Assembly: GCA_029883965.1 (NCBI GenBank)
Contig: JAOUIN010000142.1
Coordinates: 1-6,122 of the forward strand
Source of the DNA: Betaproteobacteria bacterium
GTDB taxonomy: Bacteria > Pseudomonadota > Gammaproteobacteria > Burkholderiales > SG8-41
DNA: 6,122 nt
Direction: 5' to 3'
Part shown: positions 1-5,916 of the stretch, one piece after another
How the letters are laid out: each line of letters begins with the position of its first letter
How positions within the stretch are numbered: position 1 is the first letter of the stretch
Made by a program: the position numbers and the translations under genes
Notes under the pieces: model-generated
Database searches by the model: none
What the model was told of the DNA's origin: nothing
Seen by the model: only the letters and a program-made list of their open reading frames with translations

Positions 1-300
1 AAGGAACTCAAAGTGCCGGTGGTGGCGCTGTCGCAGTTGAACCGCAGTGTCGATTCGCGCCAGGACAAACGGCCGATGATGTCAGACCTGCGTGAATCAG
101 GCGCCATCGAGCAGGATGCGGACGTGATCCTGTTCATTTATCGCGACGAAGTCTACAACCAGGACACGCCGCGCAAAGGCATCGCCGAAATCATCATTGC
201 CAAGCAGCGTAATGGCCCGGTCGGCAAGATCGACCTGACGTTCATCGGCCGCTACACGCGCTTCGAAAGCTACGCCGGCGGCACCGACGGCCCGTTTTGA
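1..300 (+). CDS. dnaB: Replicative DNA helicase DnaB, C-terminal part (partial)
   Basis: The last 99 residues of the hexameric replicative helicase, which unwinds the fork ahead of the replisome; the 5' end lies outside the window. Frame 1 is open from the first base to the TGA at 298-300. Visible family landmarks are SQLNR (the H3 sensor region), then DLRESGAIEQDAD followed by VILFIYRDE (H4, DNA-binding loop region), and KQRNGPVG near the end. In characterised DnaB proteins this last motif holds the Lys and Arg finger that reach the ATP of the neighbouring subunit. The C-terminus (TRFESYAGG plus a few residues) is of normal length, so nothing suggests truncation at the 3' end. The gene converges on the PIN-PhoH gene with only 16 bases between the two stop codons and no visible terminator hairpin in that gap. 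Confidence 0.97.
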   Translation, partial: KELKVPVVALSQLNRSVDSRQDKRPMMSDLRESGAIEQDADVILFIYRDEVYNQDTPRKGIAEIIIAKQRNGPVGKIDLTFIGRYTRFESYAGGTDGPF

Positions 301-316
301 ACGGCGCCCAGTACCC

Positions 317-1762
317 CTACAACGATTCAGCGGCGTAATCCGCCAGGCGCGAGCGTTCGCCGCGCATCAGCGTGACATGGCCGCCATGCGGCCAGCCTTT
401 CATCCGGTCCACCACATAAGTCAGTCCTGAACTGCCTTCGGTCAGGTACGGGGTGTCGATCTGCGAGATGTTGCCCAGGCACACGACCTTGGTACCGGGC
501 CCGGCGCGGGTGATCAGCGTTTTCATCTGCTTCGGCGTCAGGTTCTGCGCTTCATCGATGATCAGGAACTTGTTGATGAAAGTGCGGCCGCGCATGAAGT
601 TGAGCGACTTCACCTTGATCCGTGAGCGGATCAGGTCGCGGGTCGCCGCGCGTCCCCATTCGCCGGCCTCGTCATCGGTGTGATTCAGCACATCGAGGTT
701 GTCCTCCAGTGCGCCCATCCACGGATTCATTTTCTCCTCTTCGGTGCCCGGCAGAAAGCCGATGTCTTCGCCGACCGGTACCGTGACGCGGGTGACGATG
801 ATCTCGGAAAAAATCTTGTCTTCCAGTGTCTGCATCAGTCCGGCGGCCAGCGTCATCAGCGTCTTGCCGCTGCCGGCCTGTCCCAGCAGCGTGATGAAAT
901 CGATGTCGGGATTGAGCAGCGCATTCATCGCGAAATTCTGTTCGCGATTGCGCGCGGTAATGCCCCAGACGTTGTTGCGCTGGTGGGTGTGGTCCTTCAG
1001 CGTCTGCAGGATTGCCGAACTGCTGTTGGCTTCGCGCACCTGCGCCTGGAACGGCTGGTCGCCGTCGAGATATACGAACTGGTTGACCAGCAGGCTCGCG
1101 CACAGCGGTCCGTGCACGCGGTAGTAGGTATGTCCCGCCTGTTGCCACGACTCCATGTTCTTGCCGTGCGTGTCCCAGAAATCCGCCGGCAGTTCACAGA
1201 TGCCGGTGTAAAGGAGGTCGGTGTCTTCCAGCACCTTGTCATTGAAATAATCCTCAGCGGCAAGACCCAGCGCACGCGCCTTGATGCGCATGTTGATGTC
1301 CTTGGACACGAGGATGACCTGCCGCTTGGGGTAGGCTTCCTGCAGATGCTTGACCACGCCGATGATCTGGTTGTCGGCCTTGCCGCTGGGCAGGCGTGCC
1401 GGCAGCTCCCCGTTGATCGCTTCGGTCTGCAGGAACAGTTTTCCGGTCGAAGCCTTGTCGCCGTGGGATTCGAGCGGGATGCCGCCGGAGATGTCGCCCT
1501 CCAGCAGACTGACCATTTCGTCGACGTAGCGGCTGGCCTGGCGCGCGTTCCGGGAAACCTCCGACATGCCTTTCTTGTTGCCGTCGAGTTCTTCGAGCGT
1601 CGCCATCGGGATGTAGAGGTCATGTTCCTGAAACCGGAACAGGCTCGTGGGATCGTGCATCAGCACGTTGGTGTCCAGCACGAACAGCTTGATGGTGGCG
1701 GGCAGCCGTGCGACAACCGGAGTCGTGGCGGCAGTTGCGGAAGAACCCTTGCGTTGATTCAT
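317..1762 (-). CDS. PIN domain-PhoH family ATPase (PhoH2/YlaK-type)
   Basis: A 481-residue two-domain protein. The N-terminal PIN nuclease domain (about residues 25-180) has the acidic residues expected of a metal-dependent RNase: D30 in FVLDTNVL, E57/E58, D130 and D155. The C-terminal PhoH domain (about 265-475) has Walker A GQAGSGKT at 294-301, Walker B FLIIDEAQN at 399-407, and GNISQID at 430-436. Related PhoH2 proteins act as ATP-dependent RNA helicase/ribonucleases; the substrate here is unknown. Residues 1-22 look like a disordered Ser/Thr/Ala leader. The ATG at 1762 is preceded by a perfect AGGAGG only 3 nt away, and no other in-frame start fits before the PIN motif. It lies 49 bp downstream of bcp on the same strand and is probably co-transcribed with it. 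In mycobacteria PhoH2 is paired with a small antitoxin gene; no such gene is seen here. The family call is secure, the physiological role is not. Confidence 0.93.
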   Translation of the reverse strand: MNQRKGSSATAATTPVVARLPATIKLFVLDTNVLMHDPTSLFRFQEHDLYIPMATLEELDGNKKGMSEVSRNARQASRYVDEMVSLLEGDISGGIPLESHGDKASTGKLFLQTEAINGELPARLPSGKADNQIIGVVKHLQEAYPKRQVILVSKDINMRIKARALGLAAEDYFNDKVLEDTDLLYTGICELPADFWDTHGKNMESWQQAGHTYYRVHGPLCASLLVNQFVYLDGDQPFQAQVREANSSSAILQTLKDHTHQRNNVWGITARNREQNFAMNALLNPDIDFITLLGQAGSGKTLMTLAAGLMQTLEDKIFSEIIVTRVTVPVGEDIGFLPGTEEEKMNPWMGALEDNLDVLNHTDDEAGEWGRAATRDLIRSRIKVKSLNFMRGRTFINKFLIIDEAQNLTPKQMKTLITRAGPGTKVVCLGNISQIDTPYLTEGSSGLTYVVDRMKGWPHGGHVTLMRGERSRLADYAAESL

Positions 1763-1765
1763 GAG

Positions 1766-1771
1766 CCTCCT
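1766..1771 (-). promoter_or_regulatory. Shine-Dalgarno site of the PIN-PhoH gene
   Basis: A perfect AGGAGG on the minus strand, followed by CTC and the ATG at 1762. The 3-nt spacing is shorter than the usual 5-9, but the full match to the anti-SD and the lack of another start make this the likely ribosome binding site. It is the clearest SD in the window; bcp, selU and selD lack an obvious one. Confidence 0.6.
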
Positions 1772-1811
1772 GGCAGACCTTGCTGATTGCGGGAAACGGA
1801 TGTCCGGGAAG

Positions 1812-2270
1812 CTAGGCGATGGATTTTACGAATTCCAGCACCTCCTGCGCATGCCCGGGAACTTTGACACCGCGCCATTCGCGGCGTATCAGACCTTTGC
1901 CATCGATCACAAAAGTGCTGCGCTCGATGCCGCGCACTTTCTTGCCATACATGTTCTTCATCCTGATGACGCCGAACAGCTGGCACGCGACTTCATCGGC
2001 GTCGCTGAGCAGTTCGAACGGGAAACCCATCTTGGTTTTGAAATTCTCATGCGATTTCAGGGTATCGCGCGAGATGCCGAAAACGGCGCAGTCGCAAAGC
2101 GTGAACTGGGAGTGCAGATCGCGGAACTGCTGCCCCTCGGTGGTGCAACCCGGCGTGTTGTCCTTGGGGTAGAAGTAGAGGACCACCGTCCGGCCGAGCA
2201 GGGCGCTCAGCTTGAAAGTCTTGCCCCCGGTCGCGGGGAGCTCAAAATCGGGTGCGGGTTGATCCGGCAC
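1812..2270 (-). CDS. bcp: Thioredoxin-dependent thiol peroxidase, Bcp/PrxQ family
   Basis: A 152-residue cytoplasmic peroxiredoxin that reduces H2O2 and organic hydroperoxides. The thioredoxin fold starts with APDFELPATGGKTF. The active site is YPKDNTPGCTTE, with the peroxidatic cysteine at C42 and conserved P35, T39 and (downstream) R118-type positions in VRGIERSTFVID. The E. coli Bcp resolving cysteine five residues after the peroxidatic one is absent (Q47 here). Other cysteines are C59 and C61 in a Cys-Asp-Cys motif, and C96. The enzyme may therefore be a 1-Cys type or resolve through another cysteine. The start is GTG at 2270, the only usable codon after an in-frame TGA upstream; it makes the N-terminus about three residues shorter than typical Bcp. 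No clear SD is visible. It lies between selU (105 bp upstream) and the PIN-PhoH gene (49 bp downstream) on the same strand. The family assignment is firm. Confidence 0.95.
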   Translation of the reverse strand: MPDQPAPDFELPATGGKTFKLSALLGRTVVLYFYPKDNTPGCTTEGQQFRDLHSQFTLCDCAVFGISRDTLKSHENFKTKMGFPFELLSDADEVACQLFGVIRMKNMYGKKVRGIERSTFVIDGKGLIRREWRGVKVPGHAQEVLEFVKSIA

Positions 2271-2301
2271 GCTGTTGAGTCGCTGGAATCGCTGATTCGT
2301 T

Positions 2302-2316
2302 ATCGTTGAAAACGAT
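2302..2316. repeat. Short inverted repeat upstream of bcp
   Basis: ATCGTT, a 3-nt spacer GAA, then AACGAT: a perfect 6-bp inverted repeat. It overlaps the start-proximal edge of a good -10 hexamer for bcp (2315-2320, minus strand), so it sits where a repressor could block transcription. It is short enough to arise by chance, and it matches no operator that I can name. Confidence 0.3.
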
Positions 2317-2320
2317 CATA
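2315..2320 (-). promoter_or_regulatory. Possible -10 element of a bcp promoter
   Basis: TATGAT on the minus strand matches the sigma-70 -10 consensus at five of six positions and would give a 5' leader of roughly 40 nt before the bcp GTG. The sequence at the proper -35 distance (TGCCGT for a 17-bp spacer) is poor; a TTGCAT exists but 22 bp away. It may be a weak or activator-dependent promoter, or chance. If real, bcp and the PIN-PhoH gene can be expressed apart from selU. Confidence 0.3.
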
Positions 2321-2375
2321 TCTTGGCGCAATTCGTCACGGCATGCAACCGACGCACACGCGACACGTCTGTTGA

Positions 2376-3491
2376 TCAGACCACAGCCGGCGTTTGTACA
2401 ATGCGGGCCATGACCCTGGCGGCCAGCCGGTCCATGGCGTCCGCGGAATTTTCCACGAGGTCAAAGTGCACGGCCTGCGACAACAGCGGGTAGTGCGCAT
2501 TGATCGCGCGCGTATATGCCGGATCGTAGTGTCGCACCAGCAAATCCTCGGTCAGCCGGTCCCATTCCCCGGTGATGCCCATCTGCTGCCACGCGTCGAT
2601 GACTGCGCTGCCATGCAGCGGACGCAGGCAGTCGAGTTGCGTGTTGAGCAGTTTCGCATCGCCGAGAAAGTGTGCGTATTCCTCCTTCAGCAGCGCCACG
2701 CGCACCGGCATCGCCGCGTCGATGACCACGCAGGCGCTGGCCCACATGGTGTCTATGAGTTTTTCGGGCACGCGCAGGTTGCCGATTTTCTTGCTTTCGG
2801 ATTCGACGAACACCGGACGCGCCGGATCGAGTTGCCGCAGCGCTTGCCAGACCCGGCTTTCAAACAGCTTTTGCGGCGGCTGCGGCGCATCCGGCAGATT
2901 GCCGAGCACGGAGCCGCGGTGTGCGGCGAGTTCTTCCAGGTCCAGAACCTGTGCGCCGTGCTCACGCAGCGCGCGCAGCAACCGGCTCTTGCCGGTGCCG
3001 GTCATGCCGCAGACCACGCGCCAGTCGAAATTCGCGGGCAGCACCTGCAGCTCGTCGATGACCGTGCGGCGATAAGCCTTGTAACCGCCGTCGAGGCGGC
3101 CTGCACGCCAGCCGACCTGCATCAGCACGTGGGCGAGGGCACCGCTGCGGCCGCCGCCGCGCCAGCAGTACACCAGCGGCCGCCATTCGCGCGGCCGGTC
3201 CTGGAACCGCTGCAGGTGCCGCGCGATGTTGGCGCTGACCAGGCCCGCACCGATTTTCTTGGCATCGAACGACGAGACCTGCTTGTAGACGGTGCCTACC
3301 TCGACACGTTCGGCGTTGTTCAGGACAGGCAGATTAACCGCGCCGGGAATATGATCCTCGGCGAATTCGTCCTCCGACCGCACGTCGATAATCTCGTCAA
3401 ATTCATGCAGTTGTGCTACGGTGACCGCGCCGTTTTCGCGTTCCTTCGCCGTGCGTTCCCGTTTCTGGTTACGGTCTTTGGCCTCAGTCAT
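2376..3491 (-). CDS. mnmH: tRNA 2-selenouridine synthase (SelU/MnmH)
   Basis: A 371-residue enzyme that replaces the sulfur of (5-substituted) 2-thiouridine at the tRNA wobble position with selenium, using selenophosphate and passing through a geranylated intermediate. The rhodanese domain (about 25-145) holds IIDVRSEDEF at 34-43, HIPGAVNLPVLNN at 47-59, GTVYKQ at 66-71 and the catalytic loop CWRGGGRS at 109-116, where C109 matches the essential Cys97 of E. coli SelU. LDGGYKAYR (133-141) closes this domain. A P-loop domain follows, with Walker A GMTGTGKS at 162-169, then AAHRGSVLGN and FVESESKKIGN. Length and order match the family. The only usable start is the ATG at 3491; it adds a strongly charged leader (residues 5-19, nearly all K/R/E/N/Q) before the fold, and no SD precedes it. 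It is divergent from selD, its selenium donor, with 50 bp between the starts, which strongly supports the function. Also known as selU or ybbB. Confidence 0.96.
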   Translation of the reverse strand: MTEAKDRNQKRERTAKERENGAVTVAQLHEFDEIIDVRSEDEFAEDHIPGAVNLPVLNNAERVEVGTVYKQVSSFDAKKIGAGLVSANIARHLQRFQDRPREWRPLVYCWRGGGRSGALAHVLMQVGWRAGRLDGGYKAYRRTVIDELQVLPANFDWRVVCGMTGTGKSRLLRALREHGAQVLDLEELAAHRGSVLGNLPDAPQPPQKLFESRVWQALRQLDPARPVFVESESKKIGNLRVPEKLIDTMWASACVVIDAAMPVRVALLKEEYAHFLGDAKLLNTQLDCLRPLHGSAVIDAWQQMGITGEWDRLTEDLLVRHYDPAYTRAINAHYPLLSQAVHFDLVENSADAMDRLAARVMARIVQTPAVV

Positions 3492-3541
3492 GGCGTGGAA
3501 TCGAACTGTCCGGCGATAAATTCATACTCATAGTGTAAATC
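3492..3541. promoter_or_regulatory. Shared 50-bp divergent region between selU and selD
   Basis: These 50 bases separate the two ATG codons and are more AT-rich in the selD-proximal half. Any promoter for either gene must lie here or inside the opposite gene. Candidates are weak. On the plus strand, CATACT (3523-3528) and CATAGT (3529-3534) each match -10 at four of six but have no good -35. On the minus strand, TTTACA (3534-3539) is a 5/6 match to -35 but lacks a good -10. Neither gene has a recognisable SD. An in-frame TAA at 3536-3538 fixes the selD start downstream of it. Confidence 0.35.
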
Positions 3542-4597
3542 ATGAACAAACCTGTAGATCCTTCTGCCCTGCGATTAACCCAGTTTTCGCACGGCGGCGG
3601 ATGAGGCTGCAAACTGACGCCAGCGTTGCTGAGCGAAATTCTATCCAAGACCCCGGCGGCATTGCCGTTCAAGGACCTGCTGGTCGGCACTGAATCGGCT
3701 GACGATGCCGCGGTCTATCGCATCAACGATACGCAGGCGATCGTGGCGACGACGGACTTTTTCATGCCAATCGTGGATGATCCGTACGACTTCGGCCGCA
3801 TTGCGGCGACGAATGCGATCTCGGACGTCTATGCGATGGGCGGCAAGCCGTTCATGGCGCTGGCATTGCTCGGGTTTCCGTCCGCGACGATGCCGGTGGA
3901 GGCCGCACAGCAGATCGTGGCCGGCGGGCACGCGGTGTGTGCCGAGGTCGGCATACCAATCGCGGGCGGCCATTCCATCGACACGACAGAGCCGATTTAC
4001 GGACTGGTGGCGTTGGGCCTGGTGCATCCGGACAAGGTCAAGCGCAACGATCGCGCCAAGGCCGGCGATGTGCTGATCCTAGGCAAGGGCCTGGGCGTCG
4101 GCATCATGAGTGCTGCGATGAAAAAAGGCGAATTGCGTCCGAAAGCGTATGCGCAGATGCTCGAAGCCACCACGCGGCTCAATACGCCGGGCATTGCACT
4201 GTCGGAGATGGCGGGCGTGCATGCGCTGACCGATGTCACCGGATTCGGCCTGCTCGGCCATCTGCTGGAAATCTGCCGTGGCTCCGGGCTCGCCGCCGAA
4301 ATCGAATGGTCAAAAGTGCCGGTGTTGTCCGGCGCGAAACATCTGGTCGAAGCGGGCTTTGTGACCGGTGCATCCGAGCGCAACTGGGCGAGTTACGGCA
4401 CGCATGTGACCATGCCCGCAGGCGACACCACGATACAGCGCAAGATGCTGACCGATCCGCAGACGAGTGGCGGCCTGCTGGTGGCGTGTACGCCGGACTC
4501 AGCCGACGAAGTGCTGGCGCTGTTCAAGCGCGAAGGTTTTGCCCATGCCGCAGTGATCGGGCGCCTGGCCGCCGGCGCGGGCATTCAGGTGAAATGA
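3542..4597 (+). CDS. selD: Selenophosphate synthetase SelD, selenocysteine-containing (TGA at 3602-3604 read as Sec)
   Basis: SelD makes selenophosphate from ATP and selenide, the selenium donor for selenocysteine-tRNA and for SelU. The true frame starts at ATG 3542 and passes an in-frame TGA at codon 21 (3602-3604), giving 351 residues. Around it the protein reads LTQFSHGGG-Sec-GCK, which aligns without gaps to E. coli SelD: Sec21 replaces Cys17, C23 matches Cys19 and K24 matches catalytic Lys20. The metal-binding aspartates D55, D72, D95 and D231 are present, all at the E. coli position plus four. Other family blocks are DDAAVY, TTDFFMPIVDD, RIAATNAISD, AGGHSID (141-147), TDVTGFGLLGH and DPQTSGGLL. 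Without readthrough the only start would be TTG 3626, which removes residues 1-28 and the active site. An in-frame TAA just upstream (3536) leaves ATG 3542 as the only start; no SD is visible. It is divergent from selU. Decay by nonsense mutation is very unlikely because everything else is intact. Confidence 0.95.
3602..3604 (+). other. selD: In-frame TGA recoded as selenocysteine in selD
   Basis: This TGA is codon 21 of selD and lies exactly at the position of the active-site Cys/Sec of the family, between GGG and GCK. Sec at this site is well known in SelD proteins of other bacteria, such as Haemophilus influenzae. Homology continues on both sides in the same frame, which a frameshift or pseudogene would not give. 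Confidence 0.92.
3618..3635 (+). promoter_or_regulatory. Bacterial SECIS-like hairpin in the selD mRNA
   Basis: CGC-CAGC, loop GTT, GCTG-A-GCG: seven base pairs with one bulged A (3632) on the 3' side. The loop begins with G at 3625, about 20 nt after the TGA. Known bacterial SECIS elements lie inside the coding sequence just after the UGA, with an apical loop roughly 16-37 nt away and a G at its first or second position, and are bound by SelB. The position and shape fit; the bulge differs from the bulged U of E. coli fdhF, so SelB binding is inferred. Confidence 0.65.
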
Positions 4598-4616
4598 TAT
4601 AAGTTATTGATTTAAT
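4598..4616. other. AT-rich 19-bp gap between convergent selD and tesA
   Basis: The gap and the first tesA-terminal codons (to about 4627) are almost pure A/T in an otherwise GC-rich window, with a run of seven T at 4620-4626. No GC-rich stem precedes the T run, so it is not a convincing intrinsic terminator for either gene. The selD TGA is backed up by a second in-frame stop, TAA at 4613-4615. Confidence 0.5.
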
Positions 4617-5237
4617 TTATTTTTTTAACAACGGCGCCAGCGATTTCCAGATCGTTTCGAGGATCAGGGGCTGCGCGCCGGCCGTCGGGTGCAGGTTGTC
4701 CGCCTGGAAATATTCGCGCCGGTCGGCAAAGCCATCGAGCAGGAACGGCACCAGCACCACACGCTTCGATTTCGCGACCTCATTGAACACCTGCTGGAAC
4801 TTTTCGGTGTAACTCGGGCCGTAGTTGGGTGGTATGCGCATGCCGACGAGCATGACCCTGGCGTTGGTGCGGCGCGCCGCTGCGATGATGCGTTCCAGAT
4901 TGTTGCGCATCACCGTCAGATCGGCGCCGCGCAGTCCATCGTTGGCTCCCAGTGCGAGTATGACGAGGTCGGGTTTGTGCGCGCGCAGCGTGTCATCGAT
5001 GCGTTTCACGCCGCCGAGCGTCGTTTCTCCGCTGATGCTGGCGTTGACGACCTTATAATCCGGTTTTTTCTCCTGCAGGCGCAGTGCGAGCAGATGCGCC
5101 CAGTCTTCACCGCGGGAGAGTCCATAACCTGCCGAGAGGCTGTCGCCATACACGAGTATGGTCGCGGCCAGTGTTGCGGGCGCGCTGAGCAGCGCGACCG
5201 ACAGAGTAACGATCAGAACAAACAGACGGCTGAACAT
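4617..5237 (-). CDS. tesA: Periplasmic GDSL-family arylesterase/acyl-CoA thioesterase I (TesA)
   Basis: A 206-residue SGNH hydrolase that splits acyl-CoA thioesters, lysophospholipids and other esters in the periplasm. The N-terminus is a clear Sec signal peptide: MFSRLF, a hydrophobic stretch (about 7-19), then SAPATLA-A with likely cleavage after A24. SGNH blocks are in order: GDSLS at 31-35 (nucleophile S33), SISG with oxyanion G70, GAND at 97-100 (N99), and DNLHP at 180-184 (D180 and H183 of the triad). Length matches E. coli TesA. The ATG at 5237 is chosen because it gives the signal peptide at once; the frame stays open a further 68 codons upstream, but that stretch lies antisense to ybbA and looks non-coding. 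A GGAG lies 11 nt before the ATG, rather far. It is divergent from ybbA, as in E. coli, but here the two start codons overlap. Confidence 0.95.
   Translation of the reverse strand: MFSRLFVLIVTLSVALLSAPATLAATILVYGDSLSAGYGLSRGEDWAHLLALRLQEKKPDYKVVNASISGETTLGGVKRIDDTLRAHKPDLVILALGANDGLRGADLTVMRNNLERIIAAARRTNARVMLVGMRIPPNYGPSYTEKFQQVFNEVAKSKRVVLVPFLLDGFADRREYFQADNLHPTAGAQPLILETIWKSLAPLLKK
5181..5196. repeat. 16-bp perfect palindrome upstream of ybbA, inside tesA
   Basis: CGCGCTG-AG-CAGCGCG: 7-bp arms with a 2-nt centre, 39 bp upstream of the ybbA ATG and within the signal-peptide codons of tesA. It could be an operator for ybbA, or a hairpin near the start of the tesA mRNA. It may also be a by-product of Ala/Leu/Ser codons at high GC. 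Confidence 0.35.
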
Positions 5238-5916
5238 GACAGATAAATCTCCGAAGACTGCGATCAACGTGGCGCAACTGACGAAGCAGGTTACCACCGG
5301 CGAATCGGAATTGACCATTTTGCGCGACGTGAGTTTCACGGTGGCTGCCGGTGAGGCTGTGGCCGTGGTCGGCGCGTCCGGCTCCGGCAAATCGACTTTG
5401 CTCGGCTTGCTCGCCGGGCTCGACACGCCGACCTCGGGCACCGTGCACCTGGACGGTCAGGATATCTATGCGCTGGACGAAGACGGCCGCGCGGCATTGC
5501 GCGCCGAGCGGCTGGGTTTCGTGTTCCAGTCGTTCAACCTGCTGCCGGCGATGACCGCGCTGGAGAACGTGATGCTGCCGCTGGAACTCTCCGGCGCAGA
5601 TGACGTGACGGCGACCGCGCGCGCCATGCTCAAGCGTGTGGGCCTGGGCGAGCGCCTTACGCATTATCCGAAGCAGCTCTCGGGCGGCGAACAGCAGCGC
5701 GTGGCGATTGCGCGTGCGTTCGTAACGCGCCCCTCGCTGCTGCTCGCCGATGAACCCACGGGCAACCTCGATGTCGCCACCGGCGCGGGCGTCATCGACC
5801 TGATGTTCGAACTCAATCGCGAGCGCGGCGCCACGCTGATCCTCGTCACTCATGACACGGCGCTGTCGCAGCGTTGCGGCCGGGTGCTGCAACTCGCGGC
5901 CGGGATGCTGCAGTGA
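5236..5916 (+). CDS. ybbA: ABC transporter ATP-binding protein, YbbA (LolD/MacB-like)
   Basis: A 226-residue cytoplasmic ATPase subunit. Motifs in order: Walker A GASGSGKS at 46-53, Q-loop Q98 in FVFQSFNLLP, signature LSGGEQQR at 148-155, Walker B LLLADEP at 168-174, D-loop GNLD at 176-179 and switch His H206 in LVTHD. The sequence is typical of the LolD/MacB/FtsE group, whose members energise large permeases in mechanotransmission or lipoprotein release rather than classic import. The neighbours decide the name: divergent tesA before it and a YbbP-type permease after it, as in E. coli tesA-ybbA-ybbP. The start at ATG 5236 gives the family's usual N-terminal length; an earlier in-frame ATG at 5158 would add 26 residues antisense to the tesA signal peptide and is not preferred. 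No good SD is seen. The stop overlaps the next start (TGATG), so the two genes are translationally coupled. Confidence 0.94.
   Translation: MTDKSPKTAINVAQLTKQVTTGESELTILRDVSFTVAAGEAVAVVGASGSGKSTLLGLLAGLDTPTSGTVHLDGQDIYALDEDGRAALRAERLGFVFQSFNLLPAMTALENVMLPLELSGADDVTATARAMLKRVGLGERLTHYPKQLSGGEQQRVAIARAFVTRPSLLLADEPTGNLDVATGAGVIDLMFELNRERGATLILVTHDTALSQRCGRVLQLAAGMLQ

Noticed and set aside
680..1786. Long open frame antisense to the PIN-PhoH gene (368 codons)
   Set aside because: Its translation has no recognisable domain and is rich in residues typical of GC-rich antisense frames, and it lies fully over a well-supported gene.
2242..2319. Small 25-codon open frame overlapping the bcp start on the minus strand
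   Set aside because: Its ATG lies inside the candidate -10 hexamer, it has no clear SD, and its peptide has no recognisable features.
2394..3533. Long open frame antisense to selU (379 codons)
   Set aside because: It mirrors selU in a complementary frame and shows no motifs; selU has full family support.
3542..3625. selD as a pseudogene with a nonsense mutation
   Set aside because: The TGA falls on the one codon where Sec is known in this family, a SECIS-like hairpin follows, and the rest of the gene is intact with all metal ligands.
3626..4597. selD starting at TTG 3626 (323 residues)
   Set aside because: This start removes the glycine-rich catalytic loop and Lys24. The upstream frame encodes exactly the missing family N-terminus apart from one TGA at the Sec site.
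4598..4630. Intrinsic terminator between selD and tesA
   Set aside because: There is a T run, but no GC-rich stem can be drawn next to it on either strand.
5158..5235. Earlier ybbA start at ATG 5158
   Set aside because: It would add 26 residues not typical of YbbA and lies antisense to the tesA signal-peptide codons.
5238..5441. N-terminal extension of tesA up to 5441
   Set aside because: The extra 68 residues have no family match, would place the signal peptide internally, and overlap ybbA on the other strand.
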